From: Valencia hispanica
Taxonomy: Eukaryota; Chordata; Actinopteri; Cyprinodontiformes; Valenciidae
DNA: 64,000 nt
Direction: 5' to 3'
Assembly: GCA_963556495.2 (NCBI GenBank)
Contig: OY747705.1
Coordinates: 4,283,501-4,347,500, forward strand
Every line of letters begins with the position of its first letter. The first letter of the stretch is position 1. Of this stretch, positions 22,623 to 35,939 are shown piece by piece. Position numbers and translations under genes: made by a program. The notes below the pieces were generated by a model. That model searched no databases. It was not told the DNA's origin and saw nothing but the letters and a program-made list of their open reading frames with translations.

Positions 22623-24227
22623 CAGTGGCTTGCAAAAGTATTCGGCCCCCTTGAACTTTTCCACATTTTGTCACATTACAGCCACAAACACGAATCAATT
22701 TTATTGGAATTCCACGTGAAAGACCAATACAAAGTGGTGTACACGTGAGAAGTGGAACGAAAATCCTAAATGATTCCAAACATTTTTTACAAATAAATAA
22801 GTGAAAAGTGGGGTGTGCGTAATTATTCAGCCCCTGAGTCAATACTTTGTAGAACCACCTTTTGCTGCAGTTACAGCTGCCAGTCTTTTAGGGTATGTCT
22901 CTACCAGCTTTGCACATCTAGAGACTGAAATTCTTGCCCATTCTTCTTTGCAAAACAGCTCCAGCTCAGTCAGATTAGATGGACAGCGTTTGTGAACAGT
23001 AGTTTTCAGATCTTGCCACAGATTCTCGATTGGATTTAGATCTGGACTTTGACTGGGCCATTCTAACACATGGATATGTTTTGTTTTAAACCATTCCATT
23101 GTTGCCCTGGCTTTATGTTTAGGGTCGTTGTCCTGCTGGAAGGTGAACCTCCGCCCCAGTCTCAAGTCTTTTGCAGACTCCAAGAGGTTTTCTTCCAAGA
23201 TTGCCCTGTATTTGGCTCCATCCATCTTCCCATCAACTCTGACCAGCTTCCCTGTCCCTGCTGAAGAGAAGCACCCCCAGAGCATGATGCTGCCACCACC
23301 ATATTTGACAGTGGGGATGGTGTGTTCAGAGTGATGTACAGTGTTAGTTTTCCGCCACACATAGCATTTTGCATTTTGGCCAAAAAGTTCCATTTTGGTC
23401 TCATCTGACCAGAGCACCTTCTTCCACATGTTTGCTGTGTCCCCCACATGGCTTGTGGCAACCTGCAAACGGGACTTCTTATGGTTTTCTTTTAACAATT
23501 GCTTTCTTCTTGCCACTCTTCCATAAAGGCCAACTTTGTGCAGTGCACCACTAATAGTTGTCCTATGGACAGATTCCCCCACCTGAGCTGTAGATCTTTG
23601 CAGCTCATCCAGAGTCACCATGGGCCTCTTGGCTGCATTTCTGATCAGCGCTCTCCTTGTTCGGCCTGTGAGTTTAGGTGGACGGTCTTGTCTTGGTAGG
23701 TTTACAGTTGTGCCATACTCCTTCCATTTCTGAATGATCACTTGAACAGCGCTCCGTGGGATGTTCAAGGCTTGGGAAATCTTTTCGTAGCCTAAGCCTG
23801 CTTTAAATTTCTCAATAACTTTATCCCTGACCTGTCTGGTGTGTTCTTTGGACTTCATGGTGTTGTTGCTCCCAACATTCTCTTAGACAACCTCTGAGGC
23901 CGTCACAGGGCAGCTGTATTTGTACTGACATTAGATTACACACAGGTGCACTCTATTTAGTCATTAGCACTCATCATGCAATGTCTATGGGCAACTGACT
24001 GCACTCAGACCAAAGGGGAATGAATAATTACGCACACCCCACTTTTCAGTTATTTATTTGTAAAACATGTTTGGAATCATGTATGATTTTCGTTACACTT
24101 CTCAAGTGTACACCACTTTGTTTTGGTCTTTCACGTGGAATTCCAATAAAATTGATTCGTGTTTGTGGCTGTAATGTGACAAAATGTGGAAAAGTTCAAG
24201 AGGGCCGAATACTTTTGCAAGCCACTG
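22623..24227 (-). mobile_element. Tc1-like transposon copy B (apparently intact)
   Basis: Full-length, about 1.6 kb, with long inverted terminal repeats (about 22623-22835 and 24014-24227), both beginning CAGTGGCTTGCAAAAGTATT. A TA follows on the right (24228-24229). On the left the flank reads TG, probably TA with a point change. It lies in a TATATA tract inside a hAT-like element. The TIRs are long enough to hold both an outer and an inner transposase site, as in IR/DR Tc1 elements. It encodes an uninterrupted transposase. Confidence 0.95.
22839..23858 (-). CDS. Tc1-like DD34E transposase, copy B, full length
   Basis: 339 residues, the normal size for Tc1 transposases (about 340). The N-terminal half has paired helix-turn-helix DNA-binding regions: residues ~10-50 with KISQALNIPRSAVQ, and ~65-115 after a basic GRTRR patch. 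The catalytic domain shows LWSDETKMELFG (D152), the glycine-rich box KYGGGSIMLWGCF (~186-197), FQQDNDPKH (D243) and [11 protein letters not shown] (E278). D243 and E278 are separated by 34 residues, giving the DD34E signature. It cuts and pastes the element at TA sites in the nucleus. The start is the conserved MKSKEHT-type Met. No stop or frameshift is visible, so it could be active. Confidence 0.95.
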   Translation of the reverse strand: MKSKEHTRQVRDKVIEKFKAGLGYEKISQALNIPRSAVQVIIQKWKEYGTTVNLPRQDRPPKLTGRTRRALIRNAAKRPMVTLDELQRSTAQVGESVHRTTISGALHKVGLYGRVARRKQLLKENHKKSRLQVATSHVGDTANMWKKVLWSDETKMELFGQNAKCYVWRKTNTVHHSEHTIPTVKYGGGSIMLWGCFSSAGTGKLVRVDGKMDGAKYRAILEENLLESAKDLRLGRRFTFQQDNDPKHKARATMEWFKTKHIHVLEWPSQSPDLNPIENLWQDLKTTVHKRCPSNLTELELFCKEEWARISVSRCAKLVETYPKRLAAVTAAKGGSTKY

Positions 24228-24229
24228 TA

Positions 24230-24689
24230 TATATATATATATGTATATAAAAACATATTTTTTTCTTTATATATGTCAAATGACTGCTTACGAGCATTCT
24301 CACATTCCAGATACATTGAAGTAGCACAACTTCCAAAAGGTTTTGAATGCCATTGAAAGAAAATTTATTGTGCAAAATCCATTAAAAAATGTCCATATCT
24401 TTTTCCTAAATAAATAAATAATTACGAAAATAAAGTTCAACATCGTCTGCTTTGGTTACTTATTTATTAATATCCCACAAAAGAAAACCTGCACATATTT
24501 GAGAGAAAAAAATGCTTGAAAGTTCAACAGGTTTTTTTTCCGTTAAATGAAAAACTATTTTGAAACGTACATTATCTAGTGTACCTGGTACTAAGTAGTG
24601 TAGGCACAGGATAATGACATCATCAAAATCACTTTAGGGCGGTAAAGTCAAAATCTTTAGCTTTGGATAAAATTATTATAATTTCTGCA
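24230..24689. other. AT-rich sequence, probable remainder of the split hAT-like element
   Basis: Continues from a TATATA tract with no coding sequence. It is presumably the right part of the element starting at 22545, but the expected AGCCCTA end is not seen. Confidence 0.3.
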
Positions 24690-25215
24690 TATGTGTACAC
24701 ACATAGCAGTTTTAAAAAAACAAACAAATATTTTCCTCACCTCATTAAAAAAAAAATCGCAATCCACATCTTATTCCTGATAAATGCGTTTTTAAGCACA
24801 TTCATAGAAATGTCTAACCTATAGGGGGCAGTAGTTCTCCCAAATCCAATCCACACTCAGTAACTTTCTAGTCTGTAACTTCTACAAACAGCAGTAACAG
24901 AGCTAGTTAAAACAAGCTAGCAAAAAGCACTTCGATAATCAATAACGCCAACACATCTCTGATGGCATAAATGCTGTTTCAGAGTGTAAACACAGGTCGC
25001 AAAAGTGAGGCTGGAGCAGTTTTTGTCACAGACAGTGATGTTGCGATTAAAGACACCCCGTCGTATAAAGATAAACTCAAAGAAAACGTCGTTAACCCCA
25101 GGCCGATCTGTTGACATCTGTCCACACGCTTAAAACGGAGAAAACACAGATCTTCAATTTGGCTGAACTTTTTAGAAATAATAGTTTTTGGCGCATTTTC
25201 GTTTGGATGACAGGC
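24690..25215 (-). repeat. dispersed ~530-bp repeat, inverted copy of 32064-32595
   Basis: The reverse complement of this stretch aligns with 32064-32595 over most of its length, for example the GGGGGCAGTAGTTCTCC block (24825) against 32447, and the ATTATTTCTAAAAA block near 25165 against 32150. Non-coding, MITE-sized. The termini are not sharply defined. Confidence 0.6.
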
Positions 25216-25473
25216 CAAACAATTGCTGCCGCGAGTAGTCGACCTAACCGATGAGGTCGAATATGAAATATTGCTGACGTCAGTTTTTGCCGTCGAGCAT
25301 AAAGTTTCAAAGGACCAAAACAGCATATTTCTCCCAAACCACTAGATGGCGCAGGGTGCTTTAGTCGCAGACTTCCACTCAACTCAGATGACGGCCTTCC
25401 CAGTTATTATACAGTCTATGGTGAAGACGAAGCGATGGTTTCTCAATCATAGACATATATAAACACATTTATA
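25216..25473. other. flank with palindromic end at the Tc1 insertion site
   Basis: Includes a fish-typical TTATACAGTCTATGG motif near 25405. The sequence at the insertion site (ATAGACATATATA) mirrors the right flank TATATGTCTATGG after 27107, so the target was itself a palindrome. Confidence 0.4.
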
Positions 25474-27106
<1,633 letters not shown>

Positions 27107-27108
27107 TA

Positions 27109-28317
27109 TATGTCTATGGTATCAACGCTGCAGAGTGGCTCTATAGCAGTCACTACGTATTAATAATGTGACTTCACCCCATTCGGCTGAAACAAGCGAA
27201 CGATGTTGCCAACGTAGCGACCGTGTCGCTATATATAGCAAGTGTTTTATACAGTCAATGGTTTAGACCCATCTAGCGACTCTTTCACAAGAAAGTGACA
27301 AATCTAGCAACTTTTTATGGTGTTTTTGGAGACCTTTGGAAACACTGACGTAAAGTACGCATCATTGTTACTGTTCTTACTGAACAGCTGTGCTGCAGTG
27401 AGCCCAGAGCGCTAACAACAAGCAGCTCGGTCCGCCTGTATGTTCTGCTCAGCCTGATGCTCAGACTTGGCTACTTTTTATTAATACAAATTTGCAAGTA
27501 TATAAGAGCGATCTTTCTTTTATAAGCCACACACAAACATCCGGCAGAGCTGCACACATGTAGCGCATTCAAGGAATGTTGGAAATACATGCCGAGTTCA
27601 ATAACGTAGGACTTTTAAAACTTCTGACAAATTTCTGTTTAATGGCGGTTGATAAGGAACGTTTGGTCCATACAAAATATGCCCGACATATTTTCTACTA
27701 AGTACTGAAGAACAAACAAAAGCTACATTCTTTCTATTAATTTTGTCTTCTTAAAATATCAGCATTTTTTTCAGAACTACAAATTCTGTTTAAAATGTCT
27801 TGGATGTCCAATTTGATATCTTGTTAATTTTGTACCAGTTCTCTTCTCTCTACAATATACTTTAGGCAAAATAATATAATCTGTTCCACAGTCTCTTCTT
27901 GACAAAAAGGTTTTAAGAGATTGTAAAATACATTTTGTGTTGATGCTACAACGTTTTTGTCTGTGCTACAAAACCAGCAACCTCTGTAGCACCTGTGCTA
28001 TAAGCTGAAAAACATACAACCTTGATATGGCTGTTAGTACACAACAAAATCTTGTTGCATAGAAGAAAAAAAAATTCTATTTCTTTATTTTTAAAGAAAT
28101 GTATTAATAAGAATTTTAAAAATAAAATAAGAATTTAGTGAATTAATAAATGATTAATTAATAAATAAATACAATTTAATACTATTTAATTAATTACATT
28201 CTTAATTAGTGAATTAAGAATTTAATTAAAAAAATAAGAATTTTATTCAATTTAAATATTTTCAGTTTTGTGAATTGAATGGTAATGTTTACAGAAAATA
28301 AAATGACGTGAAATTAA
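27109..28317. other. unassigned, increasingly AT-rich sequence
   Basis: 27155-27300 has a fish dispersed-repeat look (repeated TAGCGAC/TATAGC motifs). 28080-28260 is dominated by A/T with TTAATTAA runs. No gene. Confidence 0.35.
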
Positions 28318-28420
28318 ATAGTTTTTTCTCCTAAAAATAATCGTTTAGACTAATTGATTAGTCAGAAAATTAGTTGGTGACTAATTGAAATTAAATTAGT
28401 TGTTTGTGGAAGCCCTAGGC
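28318..28420. repeat. hAT-like repeat right end (..GGAAGCCCTAG)
   Basis: Repeated GACTAATTGATTAGTC-like segments ending in TTGTGGAAGCCCTAG, which resembles the end of a common fish hAT-derived repeat. The left end was not found. Confidence 0.4.
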
Positions 28421-29084
28421 CAAACCATACAAAAATATCTCTATTTTGTGAGATACCCAGCTACGCGTGGACATGGCACAAGAGGCATTCTTATCAGATG
28501 CCAGTATCTATTCTCTCCTTTTTTTATGTTCCCCTCGGGTTGCCATGGTAGCAGATAAAGGGGGAACAAGAGGAATAATCCTGAGGCAGCAAAGCAGGCC
28601 TGGGATTATCACACCAATACTATATTGTTCTGTTGCTGTGATGCTTTTTTTTCCTGAAATGTTATAACTTTGATTCCAGAAGTAACTTAAAATCTTCCAA
28701 AAAGTTGCATTTTTGATTCAGATCAATAATTGGATTTTGATTACTAATTTTCCTATATTATTCACAGTTACAAATATGAATGTACTTCCAAATATGAATA
28801 CTGTCTGGCGTTCATTGTTGTTCAACAGTTCATACAGTTGAAATCAGTTGTTGGACAAAATAAATGTAAAAAAAGGTGCTTATATACCCTCATTTTTGGA
28901 ATAGTTATATTTACAAATGTGTTTTTGTTTGCCGTCAGCTTTGGCATATTCGTGTCATTGAACCCCTGTGTTAAATTGATTTTGTGGATAATTTCCAATG
29001 TTGGACCACTCAATGCCAAAAACGTCCCAGATCAATCTAAAAGTAAGAAGGGGCAGCTTACAACCTACTGATAATGCCATTCCC
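28421..29084. other. unassigned sequence
   Basis: Contains the short block at 28540-28575 shared with 20605-20640. No gene is supported. Confidence 0.35.
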
Positions 29085-30220
29085 ACTTTTTAGCTCATGT
29101 TGTACCCATGCAGAACTTTAAAGATGGGGGTTTGATGGATTTTTGTGTGCTTTTCCCAGCTGGGGCCAATTTGATGCGCATATTTTCCCACATAAAACCT
29201 ATATGGGCATTTAACATGGGGCCATTAGGGAACCTCCGGAGAATGCCACTTACAACCCGCTTTTTATTCTATGTAGTACCCCCTAATAATGTAAAATGTG
29301 TGGCCCTAATGGGTTTTTGTGTGCTTTTCCCAGTTGGGGCCAATGTAGTGCCCATATTTTTCCAAACTAGGACCCATATGGACATGTAACATGGGGCCAT
29401 CATGGAACCCGTGGAAAATCCCACTTATAACCCACTTTTTAGTCTATATGGTACCTGCATGGTACCCACTAAGAACCTAAAAGGTGGGGCCCTGATGGGC
29501 TTTTGTGCACTTTTCAAAGTTGGGGCCCATGTAGTGCCCATATTTTTCCAGCCTAGGACCCATATGGGCTTTTAGCATGGGGCCATCATGGAACCCGCGG
29601 ACAATCCCACGTATAACCCACTTTTTAGCCTACATGGTACCCACTAAGAACCTAAAAGGTGGGGCCCTGATGGGCTTTTTTGCACTTTTCCCAGTTGGGG
29701 CCCATTTAGTGCCCAGCTATTCCCAACATAACACCCATATGGGCATTTAACATGGGGCCATTATGGAACCCGCGGACAATACTATATGGGGCCCATTTAA
29801 AACCCATATGGGCCCCACATGTTGGCTTGGTGGGACCAAGATGGGTCTTGCGTGTTTTTCCCAGATGGGGCCCACTTAAAACCTAATGTAATCCTGCGTG
29901 AGACTCACATGGGCAGTTGGCATGGGGAAAACATGGAACCCGCGGACAATCCCACTTGCAACCCATATTTCACTCCATGTTGTCCCCATTTAGGACCCAC
30001 TTAGGATTTAAAGCTGGGACCAAGATGGGTCTTGCGTGTTTTGCCCAGATGGGGCCCACTTAAAACCTAATGTAATCCTGCGTAACACCCACATGGGCAA
30101 TCGGCATGGGGCCAACATGGAACCCGTGGACAATACCATATGGGTCCCATCAGACAATCCCATGTGAGGCCCCTGTTTCAGCCCACTTCTAACTCACATA
30201 GGCCCCACATAAAAATGTTG
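29085..30220. repeat. tandem array, six ~170-186 bp units with CCCATATGGG cores
   Basis: A TTTT-CCCAG box recurs at 29151, 29325, 29511, 29686, 29856 and 30039, giving spacings of 174, 186, 175, 170 and 183. Each unit holds a GGGGCC..AGTGCCCATATTTTCC part, a near-palindrome around CCCATATGGGC, an ACATGGGGCCAT..GGAACC part and an ACCCACTTTTTAG-type part. The array ends near CCACAT..TGTTGGCTGGGG. Non-coding satellite-like DNA related in vocabulary to the 15.3-16.7 kb array. Confidence 0.82.
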
Positions 30221-30509
30221 GCTGGGGTGGCAGAACGCACAGTCAAATCAACATGACTTCTATAACCAGGAATTTAAGTTGGTAGACATTCTTGGTAAGA
30301 AAATGGTCTGGTGTAATCTTAGCAATCAGGTCTTATAAATTAATATCAATCACATAAAGCCTAGCGGGAATTAGCTTTCTGAAACTAGCCACTTAGCAGC
30401 CTATTGTTATGTTAACTCAGGGGTTCTCAACCTTTTGAAAGCTGGGTCGCCCCAAAGCTGGCACATTGCAGTTGGGGCCCCAGTGCCCCCCCACTCCACA
30501 TCACCTTGC

Positions 30510-30689
<180 letters not shown>

Positions 30690-30883
30690 CCCTAGGCTAT
30701 TATTTTTAGGCCCACATTATTATTATTATCATCATCAGTAGGCCTATCATCATTACTAGGCTACTGCTATATAATTATATGAGGTTAAATGCTTTATTGT
30801 TGCTGTTGTTGTTAATATTATTATTATTATTATCATCAGTAGCCCTATTATCATTACTAGGCTATTGGCGTAATTGGGAATTG

Positions 30884-31281
30884 GCAACAGACCTCTGATA
30901 TTAATTTATGCTTTATTATTGTTTTTATTACTAGGCCTAATCGTAGGCATCATCTGTATTTTTTACAGAAGCTTGCAGGTAGGTGATGTTAATGTGAGAC
31001 CTGAGCCTTTTTTGCCTTGTAAACATCCTAAATTCTTGGCTCAATGTTTGATAAACATAGCCTCAAATCATCCTCGATTTGTGCAACAGACCTCTGATAT
31101 TAATTTATGCTTTATTATTGTTTTTATTACTAGGCCTAATCGTAGGCATCATCTGTATTTTTTACAGAAGCTTGCAGGTAGGTGATGTTAATGTGAGACC
31201 TGAGCCTTTTTTGCCTTGTAAACATCCTAAATTCTTGGCTCAATGTTTGATAAACATAGCCTCAAATCATCCTCGATTTGT
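30884..31281. repeat. 199-bp tandem duplication, two copies
   Basis: 30884-31082 and 31083-31281 are nearly identical, starting at GCAACAGACCTCTG and ending at CCTCGATTTGT. The unit carries the last codons and stop of the hAT transposase plus 3' sequence, so the transposase C terminus is partly duplicated. Confidence 0.9.
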
Positions 31282-31405
31282 GCACGATTGCGGTATTTTG
31301 TTTTGAGTGCAGTCATTTTTGAGAATCCTGCCTCACACAAATATGTTGACACGAAAGGAAGGAGAACCTTCAAGGCGACATCACAGAGTTGAGGATTTTC
31401 CTGCA

Positions 31406-33009
31406 TAGGGCTGGGCGATAATTCGATAGCAATATATATCAATCGATAGACGTGTGGTGCGATAGAAAAAAAAGGGGTCGATAAAAAAGTTTGATAGAAA
31501 AAAAACGTTTTCCCTCATTTTTTCATTACAGCCTATCAGGTAGCTTAATACAACAATTATTACTTACTCCAAACAAATCATTACCTCTGATAGGCAGCTC
31601 TGTCAGCCTCCCCTCTCTCCTTTCAAACCACAAAAAGGATGAAATGATTTGAACTGAAACAGAATTTTTTGATAGTCCCTTAGCGAACCATCGCCGTAAC
31701 TTCACGTCGGTCAGATGTCACAGCAAGGGAGCAGCGGAGGAAGTTGTTCCGAATAAATGTTTCATTGACTCAGGTAAAGGTTGCATCCCGTTTTGAACCG
31801 ATCCTCGACGCACTAAAACACTAAACCAACAATAATAAACCAAATAAAATACTACGATCAGTTGTCTTAGCAGGACTCCCCTCTCCCGGCTCGCGGCAAA
31901 TCCGTTACAGAGAGACACAGGAAACTTACCCAGGTCGCTGCTAACAACATCTGTGGCTTTTAAAATGTCCCCCTCGGTTCTGACTCCGGTCCGCAGAAGC
32001 GAAAAACGCTTTAAAAAACACAACAGGGTTGGATAGCCCAGCCGACTGAAATGAATTAGAATAAGGCCCCATTTACACGAAGGAAAAACGCAGATATTTC
32101 CCTGTTTGGCCTCTCATTTACACAAAAACCCAGTTTTTATCACAGAAAACCATTATTTCTAAAAACTCCGGCCAAAGCGGAGATTTGCGTTTTCTATGTT
32201 TTTAGTGTTTGCATGTGGACAGAAATAACCGGAGTTTACAGCTCCGCAACGTCACTTTCCGGGACAAAAATGCTCCAACATCACTTGTGCCATCTGTGTT
32301 TATACTCAGAAACAGCATTAATGCCCTCAGAGATGTGCTGGCATCATCGATTGTCCAAGCGCTTTTTGCTTGCTAGCTTTAACAAGCTCATGTAGAAGTT
32401 AGAGGTTAGAACATAGAAAGTTACTCTGAGTGGATAGGATTTGGGGGAACTACTGCCCCCTACAGGTTTGGCATGTCTATGAATGTGCTTAACAACACTT
32501 ATGCGGTTTGGTGTGGACGGAGATTTGTTATAAACGAGGTGGTGAAAATATTTGTGAAAAAAAACAAAAACCCAGCTACGTGTGCACATAGCCTAAGCTT
32601 TATTGACAAACTAAACCAAAGGTTTCAGCCATTAATATTATAACATGTCATAAAATATTTAAAAGATTAAAATGCATCAAAATAAGCCTTTAATTTCAAT
32701 TACTAACAATTAAAAAATATATAATATAATGGTTAATAATATGACTTTTCTTTCTATTTACTGATGTTACTCAGGTCTCTTTATTTGTTTCTGTGTCTTA
32801 CAAACTTATTCATGATAAAAAGAGGTGTTTGAAAAATTAATTTAGTTAATTCTTAGTTAAAATTAGTTCATTGAAGAATAACAAAATGATCGGGGAGGCA
32901 CTTAAAATATATTTTTTACGTTTTGTGATATTTATCGATAATTATCATTATCGTTCAATATGACTATTCCTTTTATCGATATGCTCTTTTTCTATATCGC
33001 CCAGCCCTA
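31406..33009. mobile_element. hAT-type non-autonomous element (TAGGGCTGGGCGATA), nested
   Basis: TIRs TAGGGCTGGGCGATA and TATCGCCCAGCCCTA are bounded by the exact 8-bp duplication TTCCTGCA (31398-31405, 33010-33017). It is inserted into the transposase coding region of the surrounding hAT element and carries no transposase. It contains the 32064-32595 repeat. A 5' relic of the same family lies at 22545. Confidence 0.93.
32064..32595 (+). repeat. dispersed ~530-bp repeat (third nesting level)
   Basis: Matches 24690-25215 in inverted orientation. Starts near GGCCCCATTTACACG and ends near TACGTGTGCACATAGCC. Non-coding. It lies within the nested hAT element, so it is the innermost and latest insertion unless it was carried along. 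Confidence 0.6.
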
Positions 33010-33115
33010 TTCCTGCATCAACGCTGCCCAGAATGACGAAAGAGAGCAGGAGCTAAAGAGTTCCTTCAGTCTACTGTCACTCTTCAGCTCAATAAGCTGC
33101 TCCTGCATATCAATT

Positions 33116-33869
33116 GGGTGACCATATTTTGATTTCCAAAAAAGAGGCCATGTGGCACAGTACAGAAACACTTTCAGGACTTGGCCAAGACTTTTGATTT
33201 TAACATATTTAAAGTGTGCATTCTCAATGTGGTTAGAAAAGATTAGTTAAATAACAAACTTTAAAAAGGCTTTCACAAGTAGAAAATAATTTTATAATCT
33301 CTGGAAATAAATTATAATAGAAAAAAATTACTCTTCTGAATTAAAAAAGTTACCAGCAACAATATAAGTTTACTTTTTAAATTGCACTGGACAAAAACTG
33401 AAGAAAAATCTGAAACAATCTTCTGAGAAAACAAGTATTTTCTTTTCATTGTAGCAAAAGTAAACAGCTGCAGACTCAAAAACACCATAAAAAAGTGCTT
33501 ACTCTGTTTAGTTTGCATCTTCATCCTCCACAGTCAGTTTATAGTTAACTCTCTTTGATCAGGTTTTTTATAGTTTTTGTGTCCATGTGATCTTTGCCAC
33601 TTTTGTCACACACAGAAACACACAATTTAGCTATGTGAATGGTGCACTCTGCCACCCATGTGTTGCGACTTAACAGTTTATCTTTTGTGGTTCGTGCATG
33701 AAGCTTGTGCTTTGACTTCTTGTAAACAGCAGTAACTCGGCGCAGAGCAGCGCTGCGCAATGCATGCAAAACAATAAAAACCCGGACATTTTCATCAGTC
33801 TATAAATCCCCCCAGACAGCACATGAAAAGTGGACATGTCCGGGGAAAAGAGGGCGGTTGGTCACCCTA
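33116..33869. mobile_element. TIR element with GGGTGACCA / TGGTCACCC ends, nested
   Basis: Interrupts the hAT transposase between AATT repeats (33112-33115 and 33870-33873), consistent with a short target duplication. It begins GGGTGACCATATTTTGATTT and ends GGTTGGTCACCCTA. The minus-strand frames inside are short, so it is non-autonomous. A related end occurs at about 6150-6165. Confidence 0.75.
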
Positions 33870-34118
33870 AATTGACAGCTCGTTTGCTGTGCACACAAAC
33901 GGATCTTGAATCCACGCAAAAGAGCGATAATCCTCTTAACAACACCACAAATTAAAACTATGCCGCAAATTGTTTTCTTATTGCTGACAGGTCTTCAGAC
34001 ACTGATTGAAATAGAGAGGAGAAATCGTGTGACGTGCCTGCATCAGTAATAAAGTCTACAAGGCTGGGGAACATGTCGCAGTTCCCTCGAATGATGCGGC
34101 CATGCCAGAGGTCTAGTG

Positions 34119-34660
34119 TTACGGCCGGTTTATACTTGTGCGTCGTGTACCTCGCGTAGGGTACGCCGTGACTGCCGTAGCCTCTGCGTAGGTCCGCAGA
34201 GGCTTGACGTGCACCTCCTCGGACCTGACATGCAGCCCGGCGACGCGACGCAGAGACGTGGAAGTACTCCTTTGTGATTGGTCAGTGAGATTACGTACGC
34301 ACGTACCATCTTCTATGTCTCCGTCTTCTCATTTGCTTGCGCTGCAAAGTGTTCAAAAGAAGGATAATTTGTTCGTCTGCTTCCACAATCTCGTTGAGAC
34401 ACTGCACCAAGTCGGCCGCTATCGTTGTTCTAAATCAGGAAATACTTGCCGGAATTGAAGCAAACATAAGCAAACCATCAGAAAAACTCAGCCCTGTGGA
34501 GTTTGTCGACCAATACCAGCCTACTGCCACCTGCAGGTCTGGAAATAAAACAGCAACACGACACTTTCAGCCCTACCCAGAAGTATAAACACAGCAGTGG
34601 GTACGGCGATTACGGCGTAACCTACGCGACTGACGCGACGTAGAAGTCTAAACCAAGCTT
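34119..34660. mobile_element. TIR MITE (GGTTTATACTTGTGCGTCG type), nested
   Basis: 542 bases flanked by TAGTG (34114-34118, 34661-34665). The left inner repeat GGTTTATACTTGTGCGTCG is mirrored at the right by the complement of CGACGTAGAAGTCTAAACC. GC-rich, with repeated CGCGAC/TACGCG motifs. It interrupts the hAT transposase after ADEAHAFTL. Superfamily not certain. Confidence 0.8.
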
Positions 34661-35177
34661 TAGTGTGAAGGCGTGCGCTTCGTCTGCAAGGAGCAAAATA
34701 TGAGTTTCGCGGCCTTGCAGTAACAGGTTAAGGCCATTCAAGCGGTCAAATATATCGACCAAATAAGACAGAGACGCAAGCCATATAGTGTCATCCAGAT
34801 GCTTCACCAGATCTGATTTGATTTCTGTCAAAAACCACTTCACCTCCTCTCGCAGCTCATACAACTGCTGTAACACCCGCCCCCTGGAGAGCCAGCGAAC
34901 TTCAGTGTGATTCGCTTAATAAAACCCGCTTATCACCTGCACTTGCACTCACGATCTACAAACGAATCAAATTTGTTCAAAACAGTTTTTTCTTAAATCA
35001 GTCCAAACACATTTTAATTTCTATTCAGGAGTTATGTATATACAAACCTAGAACTTTTTATGACAGTACTTTATTAATAAATAAAAAATTGCAAATTTTT
35101 CTTTTTCAGTTTTTTTCCTCCCATCCTGGCGCCCCCACAGGAGCGTGCCCCACCGGTTGAGAATCACTGTGTTAACT

Positions 35178-35500
35178 GATGGAAAATTAATTTAACACAT
35201 TAAACTGCGGTACGTGAGCAATGCTGGTCTTCAAAGTATCTATTCAAAGATGACTGACACTAGATTAGGCCCTCTTGCTTTGTAAGCTTTTAGGGTCATG
35301 TCCATGTCCAAAAATTTCAGATTTTTTGTTGTTTTCTGTTTTGTTTTTTTCTTCCTGAAGGCTCCATGAAGATAACTGTTGATGCCTCTGAAACTTGTAA
35401 AGAGCCTCTTGATGAAGTGTTTCGGCACTGAATGCTACCATGGTAAACTTGCCGTTAACTGCGATGGTCCGAGTTAGCAACAGCAACTAAGGGGTGGGGA
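35178..35500. other. unassigned sequence
   Basis: No gene; ORFs are short. Confidence 0.35.
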
Positions 35501-35827
35501 CTAACCCCTCCTTTCCACCAGATGCGTAAGCGGCTCGTAACAGGAGCGTTACAGGAGCAGCACCGGGTGGAAAGGGCTTCAAATATTTAGGTAAAGCAAC
35601 CGCAAAGCAGCACGCTTCTTTTATTTTGAAAATTTCCGGATGCCGAACCGTTTGATTTCCTGCCTTCCCCTATCCAAAATGTCGAAATGTACACGTTTCA
35701 GAGGCGTACCGCGTAAAAAATAGGACTTGGAAAGGGTTCTATTGACTACAGCGGTGGCTATCAGCTGCGTATGACGTTGCGCTCCTGTAACGCACTGCTT
35801 ACGCGTCCAGTGGAAAGGAGGGATTAG
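35501..35827. repeat. TIR MITE, 327 bp
   Basis: Left CTAACCCCTCCTTTCCACCA and right complement of TGGAAAGGAGGGATTAG form a TIR that continues through GCGTAAGC and TAACAGGAGCG for about 48 bases. Non-coding. The target duplication is unclear. Confidence 0.8.
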
Positions 35828-35939
35828 TGGGAATGAGCCACAGGTCAATTGTACTATGTATTTAATAGAAAAAGAGCAGTGAATATAACTTGACTTTTAT
35901 TCCAGGTTTTAACACTCAATTAAAGTCCAGTGAACTGTT

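Larger units (their letters stand above)
31227..34920 (-). pseudogene. hAT transposase remnant (ZBED5/FAM200/SCAND3-like), split by insertions
   Basis: On the minus strand, after skipping the inserted elements, a continuous relic is legible. It starts near 34920 with HTEVRWLSRGRVLQQLYEL, then TWLASLSYLVDIFDRLNGLN, ADEAHAFTLDLW (across the 34119-34660 insert), SLVDFITDAGT, ELSIDMQEQLIELKSD (across the 33116-33869 insert). It ends with the C-terminal dimerisation region VLLPFVSTYLCEAGFSKMTALKTKYRNR and a stop at 31227-31229. These are hallmarks of vertebrate ZBED5/FAM200-type hAT proteins. Stops near 33960 and loss of the BED finger and the N-terminal catalytic part make it non-functional. Confidence 0.82.

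Noticed and set aside
30874..31306. Two hydrophobic frames with LLLFLLLGLIVGIICIFY resembling a membrane protein
   Set aside because: They are the same 199-bp tandem unit read antisense to the hAT transposase 3' end; no start context or conservation.
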